Assembly: GCA_020630355.1 (NCBI GenBank)
Contig: JAHDBO010000040.1
Location: 1 to 11,947 of the forward strand
Length of the DNA: 11,947 bases
Origin: Saprospiraceae bacterium
GTDB taxonomy: Bacteria > Bacteroidota > Bacteroidia > Chitinophagales > Saprospiraceae
Direction of reading: 5' to 3'
The position numbers and the translations under genes were made by a program. Shown piece after piece: positions 1 through 6,273 of the stretch. The first letter of the stretch is position 1. The number at the start of each line of letters is the position of its first letter. The notes below the pieces were generated by a model that saw only the letters and a list, made by a program, of their open reading frames with translations, searched no databases and was not told the origin of the DNA.

Positions 1-2
1 TT

Positions 3-611
3 ACTTACACGGACTGTGTGTTCGGAACTCCGATTCCTTTTACAGTAAGAAATTCTTGTGTCGTTCCTGTTGAACTGAGCCGATTCACAGCTGTGAAAAA
101 CAATGAAGTTGTTGATTTGAGCTGGCAAACGCTTTCTGAGCGCAATTCGGATTACTTCGAGATTCAACGCTCAACGAATGGTATTGATTTTATACCAATA
201 GGAGAGGTAGCTTCGGCAGGAAACGCTTCTCGTGTGATAAATTATTCATTTACGGATGAATCCCCTGAACTAGGAGCAAATTTTTATCGATTAATGCAGG
301 TCGATAAAGATAGGAGTATTGAGTTTTCAGAGATAAGAGAGGTTAGTTTCAATAAACGAGGATTGGTGAGTATTTATCCAGTACCTGTAAGAGGGGATGT
401 ATTTATTTTGAAATATGATGCTTACAAGCAAAAAGAAATTCAAGTAAAGGTGTTCGACCTTAGAGGTCAGATTGTTGTTAATGAAATGATAGACGTGACT
501 AGGGGGATAAATGAGGTACAAATCAACGTGAACCACTTATCAGAAGGCATGTATATGTTACAGGCGATTGATGGGAGATGGATTCAAACCAAACAATTCA
601 TAAAATCCTAG
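3..611 (+). CDS. T9SS-secreted protein, C-terminal part with type A sorting domain (5' end outside window)
   Basis: The reading frame is open from the left edge of the window to a TAG stop, so only about the last 202 residues are present. The GTG at 18 is probably an internal valine codon, not a start. The first half has a pattern common just before the sorting domain in Bacteroidota secreted proteins: PVELSRFTA, then LSWQTLSERNSDYFEIQRS, then NFYRLMQVDKD. The last 80 or so residues form the type A sorting domain (Por_Secre_tail/TIGR04183 type): a YPVP turn (usually YPNP), VFDLRGQIV, GMYMLQ and a terminal KQFIKS. In this family the domain takes the protein across the outer membrane through the type IX system and is then removed while the protein is anchored or released. 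The catalytic or adhesive part lies upstream and cannot be named. Confidence 0.88.
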   Translation, partial: TYTDCVFGTPIPFTVRNSCVVPVELSRFTAVKNNEVVDLSWQTLSERNSDYFEIQRSTNGIDFIPIGEVASAGNASRVINYSFTDESPELGANFYRLMQVDKDRSIEFSEIREVSFNKRGLVSIYPVPVRGDVFILKYDAYKQKEIQVKVFDLRGQIVVNEMIDVTRGINEVQINVNHLSEGMYMLQAIDGRWIQTKQFIKS

Positions 612-796
612 GCATTGGTATTGCCTTTATGTAACGGACAAAAAATAAGTTGACGATTTGGGAATAGAAATTTTGGATTTAATGGAGGCATTTTTTGAAG
701 GAATAGCCTAGCTATTGCTGAAAAAAATAACGAACAGTAAATTCAAAAGAGCATAAACGAAATCGACAAGTTATTATTTGGCCGTTACTATACAAG
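612..796. other. gene-free spacer with small nested inverted repeats
   Basis: No coding frame is credible here. A short hairpin (AGGCA at 610-614 with TGCCT at 622-626) overlaps the stop codon of the T9SS gene and is followed by TTAT, so it could be a weak first terminator. Another hairpin is AATAGC/GCTATT (702-716). GTAACGG (631-637) is repeated inverted as CCGTTAC (782-788), and AATAAC (726-731) inverted as GTTATT (770-775). Each arm is short enough to arise by chance. Confidence 0.3.
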
Positions 797-827
797 AACG
801 CCCTCGAATTAATTTCGAGGGCGTTTT
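797..827. terminator. hairpin terminator between convergent genes
   Basis: AACGCCCTCGAA (797-808) pairs perfectly with TTCGAGGGCGTT (814-825) around a TTAAT loop, giving a 12-bp stem with a GC-rich core. TTTT follows on the + strand. On the minus strand the stem is preceded by AAAA and followed by TTCTTGT, a weaker U-tract. It lies between the T9SS gene and the hydrolase gene, which point toward each other, so it probably ends both transcripts, and the + strand more efficiently. Confidence 0.85.
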
Positions 828-840
828 GCTTCATACTAAT

Positions 841-1635
841 TTATTTATCAAACCATTCTGGGTAGAGTAAACTCCACAATCCTTCAGGTTTGAAAGGTTT
901 CCAGTCTTTAATATCCTGCCCCAGTCGATTACCTACGCAATACAAAGAAGCAGGGTTGTGTCCTAAGCCAATATGGCTTCCAGTGACTTGTACATTTTGG
1001 ATGATATTAGACTCGGCTACTTCCATGCAATATTTCCACGAAACGATTCCATCTCCTTTGGAGTAAACGGCTGTTACCGGTACAGGTGGCGGAACCAATA
1101 CATTTTGTAATAAATCATAGGGTACATCTTCGTGGGCACTACCATGTAGAAATTCATGTAACCATTTTGCATGACTCGGCTCGAATAAACCTCCAAAAGG
1201 ACTACCTAAAGTAACGACTTGCCGTATCAATTCAGGTGCCTCCCTTGCGACCTCTCTTGCGTAGACGCCTCCTAGGCTCCAACCGACAATGCTTACTTTT
1301 GCTTGTTTGACTTTATAAATATCTTCTACAATGCGAATGATGCGGTCTATGGTGACTGTTTCACCAAGGTTAATCCCAAGCCCCCAAGCATGGGCATCAT
1401 AACCACAAGTGTTTAAAAAAGAACGAAGTGGCTTAGTGGAACCATCACTTGCCATAAAGCCAGGTAAAACCAAGACAGGATGTCCATCGCCATCGGGAAC
1501 GGCTTTTGCTATCCGTTTATTTGAAAGTGCGTACCAGCCTAATCCCATGATTGCCCTGCCAGGCTCGGTGACCAAGTCAAATTTTGATGGTGGTGCTACT
1601 TGTCCAAATAAGGACGATTTCATTTCAGTAGTCAT
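841..1635 (-). CDS. alpha/beta hydrolase (probable lipase/esterase) downstream of a WS/DGAT acyltransferase
   Basis: The protein has 264 residues counted from the ATG at 1635. It has an alpha/beta-hydrolase fold: HPVLVLPGF for the first strand and oxyanion loop (about 52-60), the nucleophile elbow GWSLGG with Ser120, a probable acid Asp195 in SKGDGIV and a probable base His221 in GSHIGLGHNP. Family knowledge predicts a serine esterase or lipase; the substrate is not visible. No signal peptide is evident, so it should act in the cytoplasm. It follows the acyltransferase gene by 16 bp, which suggests it hydrolyses or remodels the neutral lipid that enzyme makes. The frame can be extended to a TTG at 1680, inside the upstream gene (279 residues), but the ATG with its A/T-rich leader is preferred. 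A Shine-Dalgarno-led four-codon ORF sits immediately upstream. Confidence 0.88.
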   Translation of the reverse strand: MTTEMKSSLFGQVAPPSKFDLVTEPGRAIMGLGWYALSNKRIAKAVPDGDGHPVLVLPGFMASDGSTKPLRSFLNTCGYDAHAWGLGINLGETVTIDRIIRIVEDIYKVKQAKVSIVGWSLGGVYAREVAREAPELIRQVVTLGSPFGGLFEPSHAKWLHEFLHGSAHEDVPYDLLQNVLVPPPVPVTAVYSKGDGIVSWKYCMEVAESNIIQNVQVTGSHIGLGHNPASLYCVGNRLGQDIKDWKPFKPEGLWSLLYPEWFDK

Positions 1636-1637
1636 AA

Positions 1638-1665
1638 TCAGTCGTTTTTCATTAGTGTCCTCCTT
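1638..1665 (-). promoter_or_regulatory. strong Shine-Dalgarno plus four-codon mini-ORF in the operon junction
   Basis: Reading the minus strand, AAGGAGGA (1665-1658) lies within the last codons of the acyltransferase gene, six bases from an ATG (1652) that overlaps that gene's TAA stop. This ATG opens only ATG AAA AAC GAC TGA, ending two bases before the hydrolase ATG at 1635. The purine-rich run is 23 bases from the hydrolase ATG, too far to serve it directly. The layout fits termination-reinitiation coupling. It could also be chance, since the purines encode Gln-Gly-Gly. Confidence 0.4.
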
Positions 1666-3073
1666 GTGCCATTGTTGCAACGGCGTCTTGTAGTTCGCTC
1701 AACGATTCTCTCAAACTTTCGGTAAAGACGGGCATGTCTGGAACGACACCCTCGTCTGCGGTAATGGTCAATGAAATATTTCCAGCATAACTGAAAATCA
1801 CCATCATGACCCCCATCCAATCCAAAGTAGCACCTAAGCCATAAAGCCCTTTCATTTTGAAACGATTCATATATAATGGAATCGGTGGGCCTGGGACATT
1901 GGTAATTACTAGATTGAAGAATGGACGATGTATTTTTGACAAGCCCATTTTCAAATAAACCCTTCCAGCCATGCTTGCTACCTCTGATGGAACAAACTCC
2001 ATGATTTGGTCGGCAGGCATTGCCTTGGAATAGGTCTTAGAATTGCGGGTGTTTTGATTGACGATTTTCATCCGCTCGATAGGGTCAGATTCGCTTGTTC
2101 CCAATTTGACTAACATCGCTGAAACCTTATTCCCCATTTCGCCTTTCTCTCCTTGTTGGCGAACAGAAATTGGACACATAGCGACCAAGTCTTTCATGGG
2201 CAAACGCCCCCGCTTCACTAAATATTTACGGATACCACCTGAGCAGACTGCCAATAGTACGTCATTGACCGTTGCGCCAGGTACGGTGTTTTTAAGTTTT
2301 TTGACTTCTTTCAAAGAAATATCAACCGCTCCGATTACTTTTTTACCGTTTATAGGCTCATTCAAAAGACTTGTCGGTGCAGAAAAAGGCGTTGTTGGTG
2401 CTTCGATTAGATTTTTGGCGATTTCTTCCTTGACATCAAAGGCTTTTGCCGCTGTATTTTTGACGAAATTGAAGAACTTCTTCGGCGAATCTAAGCTCCC
2501 TCCGTAACTCTTGGCAATCAGTCCCATTGCAGAAGGTAAAGGCTTAGGTGACCAAGGTTCTTTAGGTTGTTTAGGCTTGAATGGTTCTTCAGACATACTC
2601 AGTAGAGATGCCATGATTTCAACACCTGAACCACCATCTATGGCAGCGTGGTGGACATTGGCAATCATCGCAAAAGCATTTTTGGAATAGCCTGGAATAT
2701 CAAAACCAGTGATGAACGTATTCTCCCAAAGAGGTTTATTTCTGTCCATTTTCTTACTATGGACTTCTCCTGCTAAGGCCGCCAAATCTGCCATGCTAGC
2801 TTTTCCTCCTAAGTCAATATGCTTTATATGGTTGTCCAAATCAAAATCAGGGTCATCTACCCAAAAAGGATGCCCCATATCCATCGGAACTTCCAATAAT
2901 CGCTGACGGAATATATGTGTCAGATGCAGTCGTTCCCTGAAAAATTGTTTGAAACTTTCCAGATTGAAAGTTTCTGTTTCGGAATCGAAAAAATACAAAC
3001 CACCAATATGCATTGGTGTTTTTCCTTTTTCCAAATGCAGGAAGAGCGCATCTTGACCTGATAGTTGTCTCAT
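1652..3073 (-). CDS. wax ester synthase/diacylglycerol acyltransferase (WS/DGAT) family protein
   Basis: At 473 residues this is the normal full length for bifunctional WS/DGAT enzymes, which move an acyl group from acyl-CoA to a fatty alcohol or diacylglycerol to make wax esters or triacylglycerol, usually at the inner membrane or lipid-body surface. Visible family marks in order are LSGQDALFLHLE at the N terminus, PLW (114-116), the catalytic HHAAIDG (141-147, HHxxxDG type), the ND motif (270-271), a conserved GN (314-315), TNVPGP (391-396) and a C-terminal LTITADEGVVPD. The catalytic motif is intact. The start has no Shine-Dalgarno sequence but an A/T-rich leader. It is the first gene of a two-gene minus operon with an alpha/beta hydrolase. 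The acceptor substrate cannot be told from sequence, and some homologues are poorly active or have other substrates. Confidence 0.95.
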   Translation of the reverse strand: MRQLSGQDALFLHLEKGKTPMHIGGLYFFDSETETFNLESFKQFFRERLHLTHIFRQRLLEVPMDMGHPFWVDDPDFDLDNHIKHIDLGGKASMADLAALAGEVHSKKMDRNKPLWENTFITGFDIPGYSKNAFAMIANVHHAAIDGGSGVEIMASLLSMSEEPFKPKQPKEPWSPKPLPSAMGLIAKSYGGSLDSPKKFFNFVKNTAAKAFDVKEEIAKNLIEAPTTPFSAPTSLLNEPINGKKVIGAVDISLKEVKKLKNTVPGATVNDVLLAVCSGGIRKYLVKRGRLPMKDLVAMCPISVRQQGEKGEMGNKVSAMLVKLGTSESDPIERMKIVNQNTRNSKTYSKAMPADQIMEFVPSEVASMAGRVYLKMGLSKIHRPFFNLVITNVPGPPIPLYMNRFKMKGLYGLGATLDWMGVMMVIFSYAGNISLTITADEGVVPDMPVFTESLRESLSELQDAVATMAQGGH

Positions 3074-3145
3074 TTAGTTTTTAGAATATTTTTAAGTAAA
3101 GCACGTAAATTTAAGAACAAAAAACTAGAATAAAAGTTAATTCTC

Positions 3146-3153
3146 CAAATTTA
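3146..3153 (-). promoter_or_regulatory. candidate Bacteroidota -7 element for the WS/DGAT operon
   Basis: On the minus strand TAAATTTG matches the Bacteroidota -7 consensus TAnnTTTG exactly and lies about 73 bp upstream of the acyltransferase ATG. No good TTTG -33 element is visible at the expected distance, so the assignment is weak. The same divergent spacer has a 6-bp hairpin, TCTTGC/GCAAGA (3193-3207), that could be an operator or chance. Confidence 0.27.
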
Positions 3154-3291
3154 ATATTATTTCAAGAGGGAATCGCTATCGAAAAAACGATTTCTTGCCA
3201 AGCAAGATTGCAATAATTTTCTTATTATTCTCTTAAAAACGGGTAATTTCACCCTCATAGAAATTCGTTTTTAGAAAGACTTATACGACTT

Positions 3292-3696
3292 ATGAGAAAA
3301 ATTGAACACATAGGCATTGCTGTCAAAGACTTAGAAAAAAGCAATCAGTTATTCGAGCAATTACTGGGCGTAAAACATTATAAAATAGAAGAGGTTTTGT
3401 CAGAATCTGTAAAGACTTCTTTCTTTGAAGTTGGGCCTAATAAGATTGAATTGCTAGAAGCTTCCAATCCAGACAGTGCCATTGCCAAGTTCATCGAAAA
3501 GCGAGGGGAAGGAATCCATCATATTGCTTTTGATGTGGAAGACATTGAAGCGGAGATGGAGCGATTGAAGGAACAAGGCTTCCGTCTGCTGAATGAAAAA
3601 CCCAAACGAGGCGCAGATAATAAATTAGTCTGCTTCGTGCATCCAAAATCTGCAAATGGCGTCCTAGTAGAATTGTGTCAGTCCATCAAGGAATAG
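3292..3696 (+). CDS. mce: methylmalonyl-CoA epimerase
   Basis: This is a 134-residue vicinal-oxygen-chelate protein, the normal size for the family. It interconverts the (R)- and (S)-forms of methylmalonyl-CoA, the step between propionyl-CoA carboxylase or methylmalonyl-CoA mutase and the succinyl-CoA pool. The two beta-alpha-beta units are plain: IEHIGIAVKDLEKS with metal ligand His6 and IELLEAS with Glu53, then GIHHIAFDVEDIEAEMERL with His77 and HPKSANGVLVELC with Glu127. All four expected metal-ligand positions are present. Its stop is one base before the permease ATG at 3698, so the two are probably cotranscribed. The ATG at 3292 has no Shine-Dalgarno sequence, like most genes here. The carboxylase and mutase genes are not in the window. 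A glyoxalase-family relative of different specificity is possible but less likely. Confidence 0.93.
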   Translation: MRKIEHIGIAVKDLEKSNQLFEQLLGVKHYKIEEVLSESVKTSFFEVGPNKIELLEASNPDSAIAKFIEKRGEGIHHIAFDVEDIEAEMERLKEQGFRLLNEKPKRGADNKLVCFVHPKSANGVLVELCQSIKE

Positions 3697-3697
3697 A

Positions 3698-4453
3698 ATG
3701 GATACGTACTTATACGTCATTGCGGTCATCGGCGGTTTTCTGGCAGGTATCATCAATACCTTGGCAGGAAATGGTTCTGCGATTACCTTGACCATTATGA
3801 TTGAGATGATGGGGCTGCCGCCCAATGTCGCCAATGGCACCAATCGAATCGGGAATATTTCCCAAGCTTCGACTTCGATAGGTGTTTTTTATAAAAACGG
3901 GAAACTGGATATAAAAGAGAATTGGCTATTGATTGTTTCCGTGTTCATTGGCGCGATGTTTGGTTTGTGGCTCGCACTGACGATTGATAACGATAGTTTC
4001 AAGCAAGTATTTAAATACTTGATGGTCATTTTATTGGTCGTTATTTTACTCAAGCCTAAGCGTTGGCTCAAAGACCCAGAGCTAGCTGCCATCAAAAATC
4101 CTTGGTTGATTGTTCCTGTTTTTCTGTGTATTGGCTTTTATGGTGGTTTTATCCAAATGGGAATGGGCGTGATTTTCTTGGCAGCTTCTGTTCTGTTAGC
4201 TCGCTATCCACTAGCAGAGTCCAATGCACTTAAAATCTTCTCTATTGCTTCCTACAATATAATCGTACTGGCGGTTTTTGCTTGGAGCGGCTTGATTGCT
4301 TGGCAGGTTGGACTTGCTCTAGCAGCAGGACAAAGTCTAGGCGGTTGGGTCACTGCCAATTTTGCTTCTAATCACCCCAAAGCTAATATTGTCACTTACT
4401 GGATGCTGGTCGTGATTATTGTTCTGGCTTTGGTGAAGTTGTTTCTAGTGTAA
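3698..4453 (+). CDS. TauE/SafE-family membrane permease
   Basis: This 251-residue, very hydrophobic protein has about eight membrane helices arranged as two related halves. The first half carries GIINTLAGNGSAITL and NVANGTNRIGNISQA; the second carries GFYGGFIQMGMGVIFL followed by ESNALKIFSIASYN. This is the TauE/SafE (sulfite exporter/4-toluene sulfonate uptake) pattern. Characterised members move small organic or sulfur-containing anions across the inner membrane, but specificity and even direction vary, so no substrate is proposed. The gene starts one base after the epimerase stop, suggesting translational coupling. Its stop is 15 bp from the left arm of the 143-bp foldback repeat. The family assignment is firm and the physiological role unknown. 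Confidence 0.9.
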   Translation: MDTYLYVIAVIGGFLAGIINTLAGNGSAITLTIMIEMMGLPPNVANGTNRIGNISQASTSIGVFYKNGKLDIKENWLLIVSVFIGAMFGLWLALTIDNDSFKQVFKYLMVILLVVILLKPKRWLKDPELAAIKNPWLIVPVFLCIGFYGGFIQMGMGVIFLAASVLLARYPLAESNALKIFSIASYNIIVLAVFAWSGLIAWQVGLALAAGQSLGGWVTANFASNHPKANIVTYWMLVVIIVLALVKLFLV

Positions 4454-4468
4454 TGCGGGATTAAACAC

Positions 4469-4611
4469 TTTTGTCATGTCGACCACAGGGAGACATATTC
4501 TCAAGGACAACGTACTAATGTCCGAATACAGTAATAAACACAAGAGATTGGCAATAATCTAGAGAATATTTCCCTCTAGCAGGCAGGCTCCCTGCGGTCG
4601 ACATGACAAAA
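4469..4611. repeat. 143-bp foldback element with 24-bp inverted arms (REP/MITE-like)
   Basis: The left arm (4469-4492, beginning TTTTGTCATGTCGACC) and right arm (4588-4611, ending GGTCGACATGACAAAA) are inverted copies matching at 23 of 24 positions; the only mismatch is 4485 against 4595. Inside are a second inverted pair, ATATTCTC (4495-4502) with GAGAATAT (4562-4569), and two small hairpins, GGACA/TGTCC (4505-4523) and AGATT/AATCT (4545-4560). The single strand can therefore fold like a cloverleaf. It sits in a convergent intergenic gap, typical of palindromic dispersed repeats, and no transposase is encoded within it. As RNA it could also terminate or protect both flanking transcripts, although it lacks a U-tract. 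Confidence 0.75.
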
Positions 4612-4620
4612 CTCAAAGTA

Positions 4621-4640
4621 CCGTAACCTTAAGGTTGCGG
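4621..4640. terminator. near-perfect palindrome downstream of the PAP2-like gene
   Basis: CCGTAACC (4621-4628) pairs with GGTTGCGG (4633-4640) through a TTAA loop; the one imperfect pair would be U-G in + strand RNA. It lies 14 bp beyond the stop of the minus-strand membrane-protein gene and beside the foldback repeat. It may act as a terminator for the minus transcript (followed there by TACTTTGAGTTTT), but the T-run is interrupted, so this is tentative. Confidence 0.35.
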
Positions 4641-4654
4641 GTAAGTGCGGCGAA

Positions 4655-5305
4655 TCAACCAAACAAAAGCGCAAAAGCAATAAACTGCATCGAAAAGCCA
4701 ATGATATAACCAGCATACAATTCTACCGCTTTGTGGGCATCCAAGATAAGGCGAGCCGTACCAACCAAGCCACAGGCAAGAATGACAGACATAAATAAAG
4801 ACACCATGTGAACATTCATATCCAATAGAGGGAAGGAATCGTAACTGTATAGCAGCATCGTAATCACCACCATACCCAATAATCCACCCATCCCAACGGC
4901 GTGAAGACTTATTTTCAAAAATAAATTAATCAAAAAAGCCACAAAAAGCCCCAGCGTTGCGCCAAGCATGAAAATGGTAAACGCTTCAGGCAATTCCGGA
5001 TTTTTATAAAAATTATAGAACATCCAAATATAGAACATCCCTGTAACGATAAGCGGCCCAATGCGCTCCTCACGCTCACGCATTTCTAGGCTTTGTATCA
5101 AACCTAGGAATTTCATCATCAGAACGGCAAGCCCGGGAATCACAACGGTAGAGAAAAAGACCCGAATAATCAACAAATCCCCGCTAGCGATGTGGTTGTA
5201 GCCAAACAAATAAGGATTGACCAAAAGCAAAAGCACCAACATATAAGTCACCATCAAGAGCGGATGGAAGACGATAGAAACCAATTGTGCGCCAAATCGA
5301 AGCAT
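4655..5305 (-). CDS. PAP2-related integral membrane protein
   Basis: The protein has 216 residues from the ATG at 5305, with about six membrane helices. Three islands resemble a degenerate PAP2 phosphatase signature: REERIGP (78-84) where PAP2 has KxxxxxxRP, SLHAVG (133-138) where it has PSGH, and RLILDAHKAVE (185-195), which keeps the R-x5-H-x3-acid spacing with Arg185, His191 and Glu195. PAP2 enzymes remove phosphate from lipid phosphates such as undecaprenyl pyrophosphate or phosphatidate; whether this protein keeps activity is uncertain. The frame stays open up to an ATG at 5473 (272 residues). I prefer 5305 because HPLLM then falls close to the N terminus, as I expect for related proteins; the extra 56 residues resemble no domain, and that DNA holds hairpins and a promoter-like element. 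It is divergent from the ABC operon. Confidence 0.68.
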   Translation of the reverse strand: MLRFGAQLVSIVFHPLLMVTYMLVLLLLVNPYLFGYNHIASGDLLIIRVFFSTVVIPGLAVLMMKFLGLIQSLEMREREERIGPLIVTGMFYIWMFYNFYKNPELPEAFTIFMLGATLGLFVAFLINLFLKISLHAVGMGGLLGMVVITMLLYSYDSFPLLDMNVHMVSLFMSVILACGLVGTARLILDAHKAVELYAGYIIGFSMQFIAFALLFG

Positions 5306-5473
5306 AAAATTATTTTGTACTACAAAACTAGGATATTTGCGGCACTTATCCCCAAGTAGAATCATTTTGTCGATAAGTAAGAACGCTTTTCCGAAAGAGC
5401 TGTTCTTTAGTAGTCGAAGTTGCGTAAAACGCAACGAAGAAGCGAGAAATGAGATGTCAGAAGTGGGATTCAT
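5306..5473 (-). other. structured leader or unneeded N-terminal extension upstream of the PAP2-like gene
   Basis: This stretch is in frame with the membrane-protein gene and has no stop, but its translation looks nothing like a domain or signal peptide. It contains two hairpins: AAGAAC (5379-5384) with GTTCTT (5402-5407), extended inward by GCT/AGC, and GTTGCG (5419-5424) with CGCAAC (5430-5435) around a TAAAA loop. Together with the promoter-like element at 5323-5330 this suggests control DNA more than coding DNA. Confidence 0.4.
5323..5330 (-). promoter_or_regulatory. candidate -7 promoter element for the PAP2-like gene
   Basis: TAGTTTTG on the minus strand fits TAnnTTTG exactly and ends 17 bp before the preferred ATG at 5305. 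A TTG lies 22 bases further upstream, close to the spacing expected for a -33 element. It would give a leader of about 14 bases and supports the shorter start. Confidence 0.3.
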
Positions 5474-5559
5474 TATACTTTAATAGATATTCTAATGCTA
5501 AAGGTCTAAAATCTGTCTGCTCTATTCTCGCATCTGTCTTCTTTTCTCTTTTACTATAG

Positions 5560-5567
5560 TACTTTCG
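5560..5567 (+). promoter_or_regulatory. weak candidate -7 element for the ABC transporter operon
   Basis: TACTTTCG matches seven of the eight positions of TAnnTTTG, 19 bp before the ATPase ATG at 5587. The bases upstream are pyrimidine-rich (CTTCTTTTCTCTTTTAC) with no clear TTTG -33 element. The spacer between the two divergent genes offers no better candidate on this strand. Confidence 0.22.
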
Positions 5568-5586
5568 TTAAAATTTAAAGCCCAAT

Positions 5587-6273
5587 ATGTCTTCTATATT
5601 AGAAATAAAATCGCTGAGCAAGACCTACAACAGCGGTGATAAAGCACTGACCGTGCTACAAGATGTCAATTTTACGATTAATAAAGGCGATACCTTCTCG
5701 ATAGTCGGCCCTTCTGGAAGTGGAAAGACCACTTTGCTGGGCTTGTGTGCAGGCTTGGATAGGGCAAGCACGGGTTCCGTCGTTTTGAATGGTATTGCAT
5801 TGGATGATTTGAACGAAGATGAGCGTGCGGCGGTACGTAATAAGCACGTCGGGTTTGTTTTTCAAAGTTTTCAGTTGATTCCTACTTTGACCGCATTGGA
5901 AAATGTGATGGTGCCCCTAGAACTCCGAGGCGAATCAGGTGCTTCCAAAAAAGCCAAAGAACTCCTAGAAAAGGTCGGCCTAGGACATCGCATCAACCAT
6001 TACCCGACGCAATTGTCAGGGGGAGAACAGCAGCGAGTATCTATTGCTAGGGCGTTCTCAAATCGTCCTGAAATCCTATTTGCGGATGAACCAACGGGCA
6101 ACTTGGACGAAGAAACAGGGCAAAAAGTGGAAGATTTGCTATTTGAAATGAACCGTGAAGCCAACACCACGCTCGTGCTCGTGACGCATGATTTGGATTT
6201 GGCAGCGAAGACGCAACGGGTCATTCGCCTAAAAGGTGGAAAAATTATCGAAGACAAACAAAATGTAGGCTAA
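5587..6273 (+). CDS. ABC transporter ATP-binding protein, LolD/MacB/YbbA type
   Basis: At 228 residues this is a stand-alone nucleotide-binding subunit of the type VII (mechanotransmission) ABC group, cytoplasmic and docked to the permease encoded next. All motifs are intact: Walker A GPSGSGKTT (41-49), Q-loop Gln93 in FVFQSFQLIPTLTALENV, signature LSGGEQQR (143-150), Walker B ILFADEP with catalytic Glu168, D-loop GNLD, and switch His201 in VTHD. FQLIPTLTALENV and ADEPTGNLD are typical of LolD, MacB and YbbA ATPases. Its TAA stop overlaps the permease ATG as TAATG, implying translational coupling. The single large partner points to a YbbA-YbbP-like pair more than to LolCDE, which has two smaller permeases. 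The start has an A/T-rich leader and no Shine-Dalgarno sequence. Confidence 0.95.
   Translation: MSSILEIKSLSKTYNSGDKALTVLQDVNFTINKGDTFSIVGPSGSGKTTLLGLCAGLDRASTGSVVLNGIALDDLNEDERAAVRNKHVGFVFQSFQLIPTLTALENVMVPLELRGESGASKKAKELLEKVGLGHRINHYPTQLSGGEQQRVSIARAFSNRPEILFADEPTGNLDEETGQKVEDLLFEMNREANTTLVLVTHDLDLAAKTQRVIRLKGGKIIEDKQNVG

Noticed and set aside
1409..1693. 94-codon open frame on the + strand across the hydrolase start region
   Set aside because: It is antisense to the well-supported hydrolase and acyltransferase genes, and its translation shows no domain.
1638..1820. 60-codon minus-strand frame ending in MKND
   Set aside because: It overlaps the end of the acyltransferase gene in another frame and is Arg/His rich. 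Only its last four codons, preceded by a Shine-Dalgarno sequence, deserved attention, and they are reported separately.
2058..2507. 149-codon + strand open frame
   Set aside because: It lies wholly antisense within the WS/DGAT gene, whose motifs are intact; the translation has low-information composition.
3193..3207. 6-bp hairpin TCTTGC/GCAAGA in the divergent spacer as an operator
   Set aside because: The arms are short, no second copy is visible and no regulator gene is nearby, so it is not called as a binding site.
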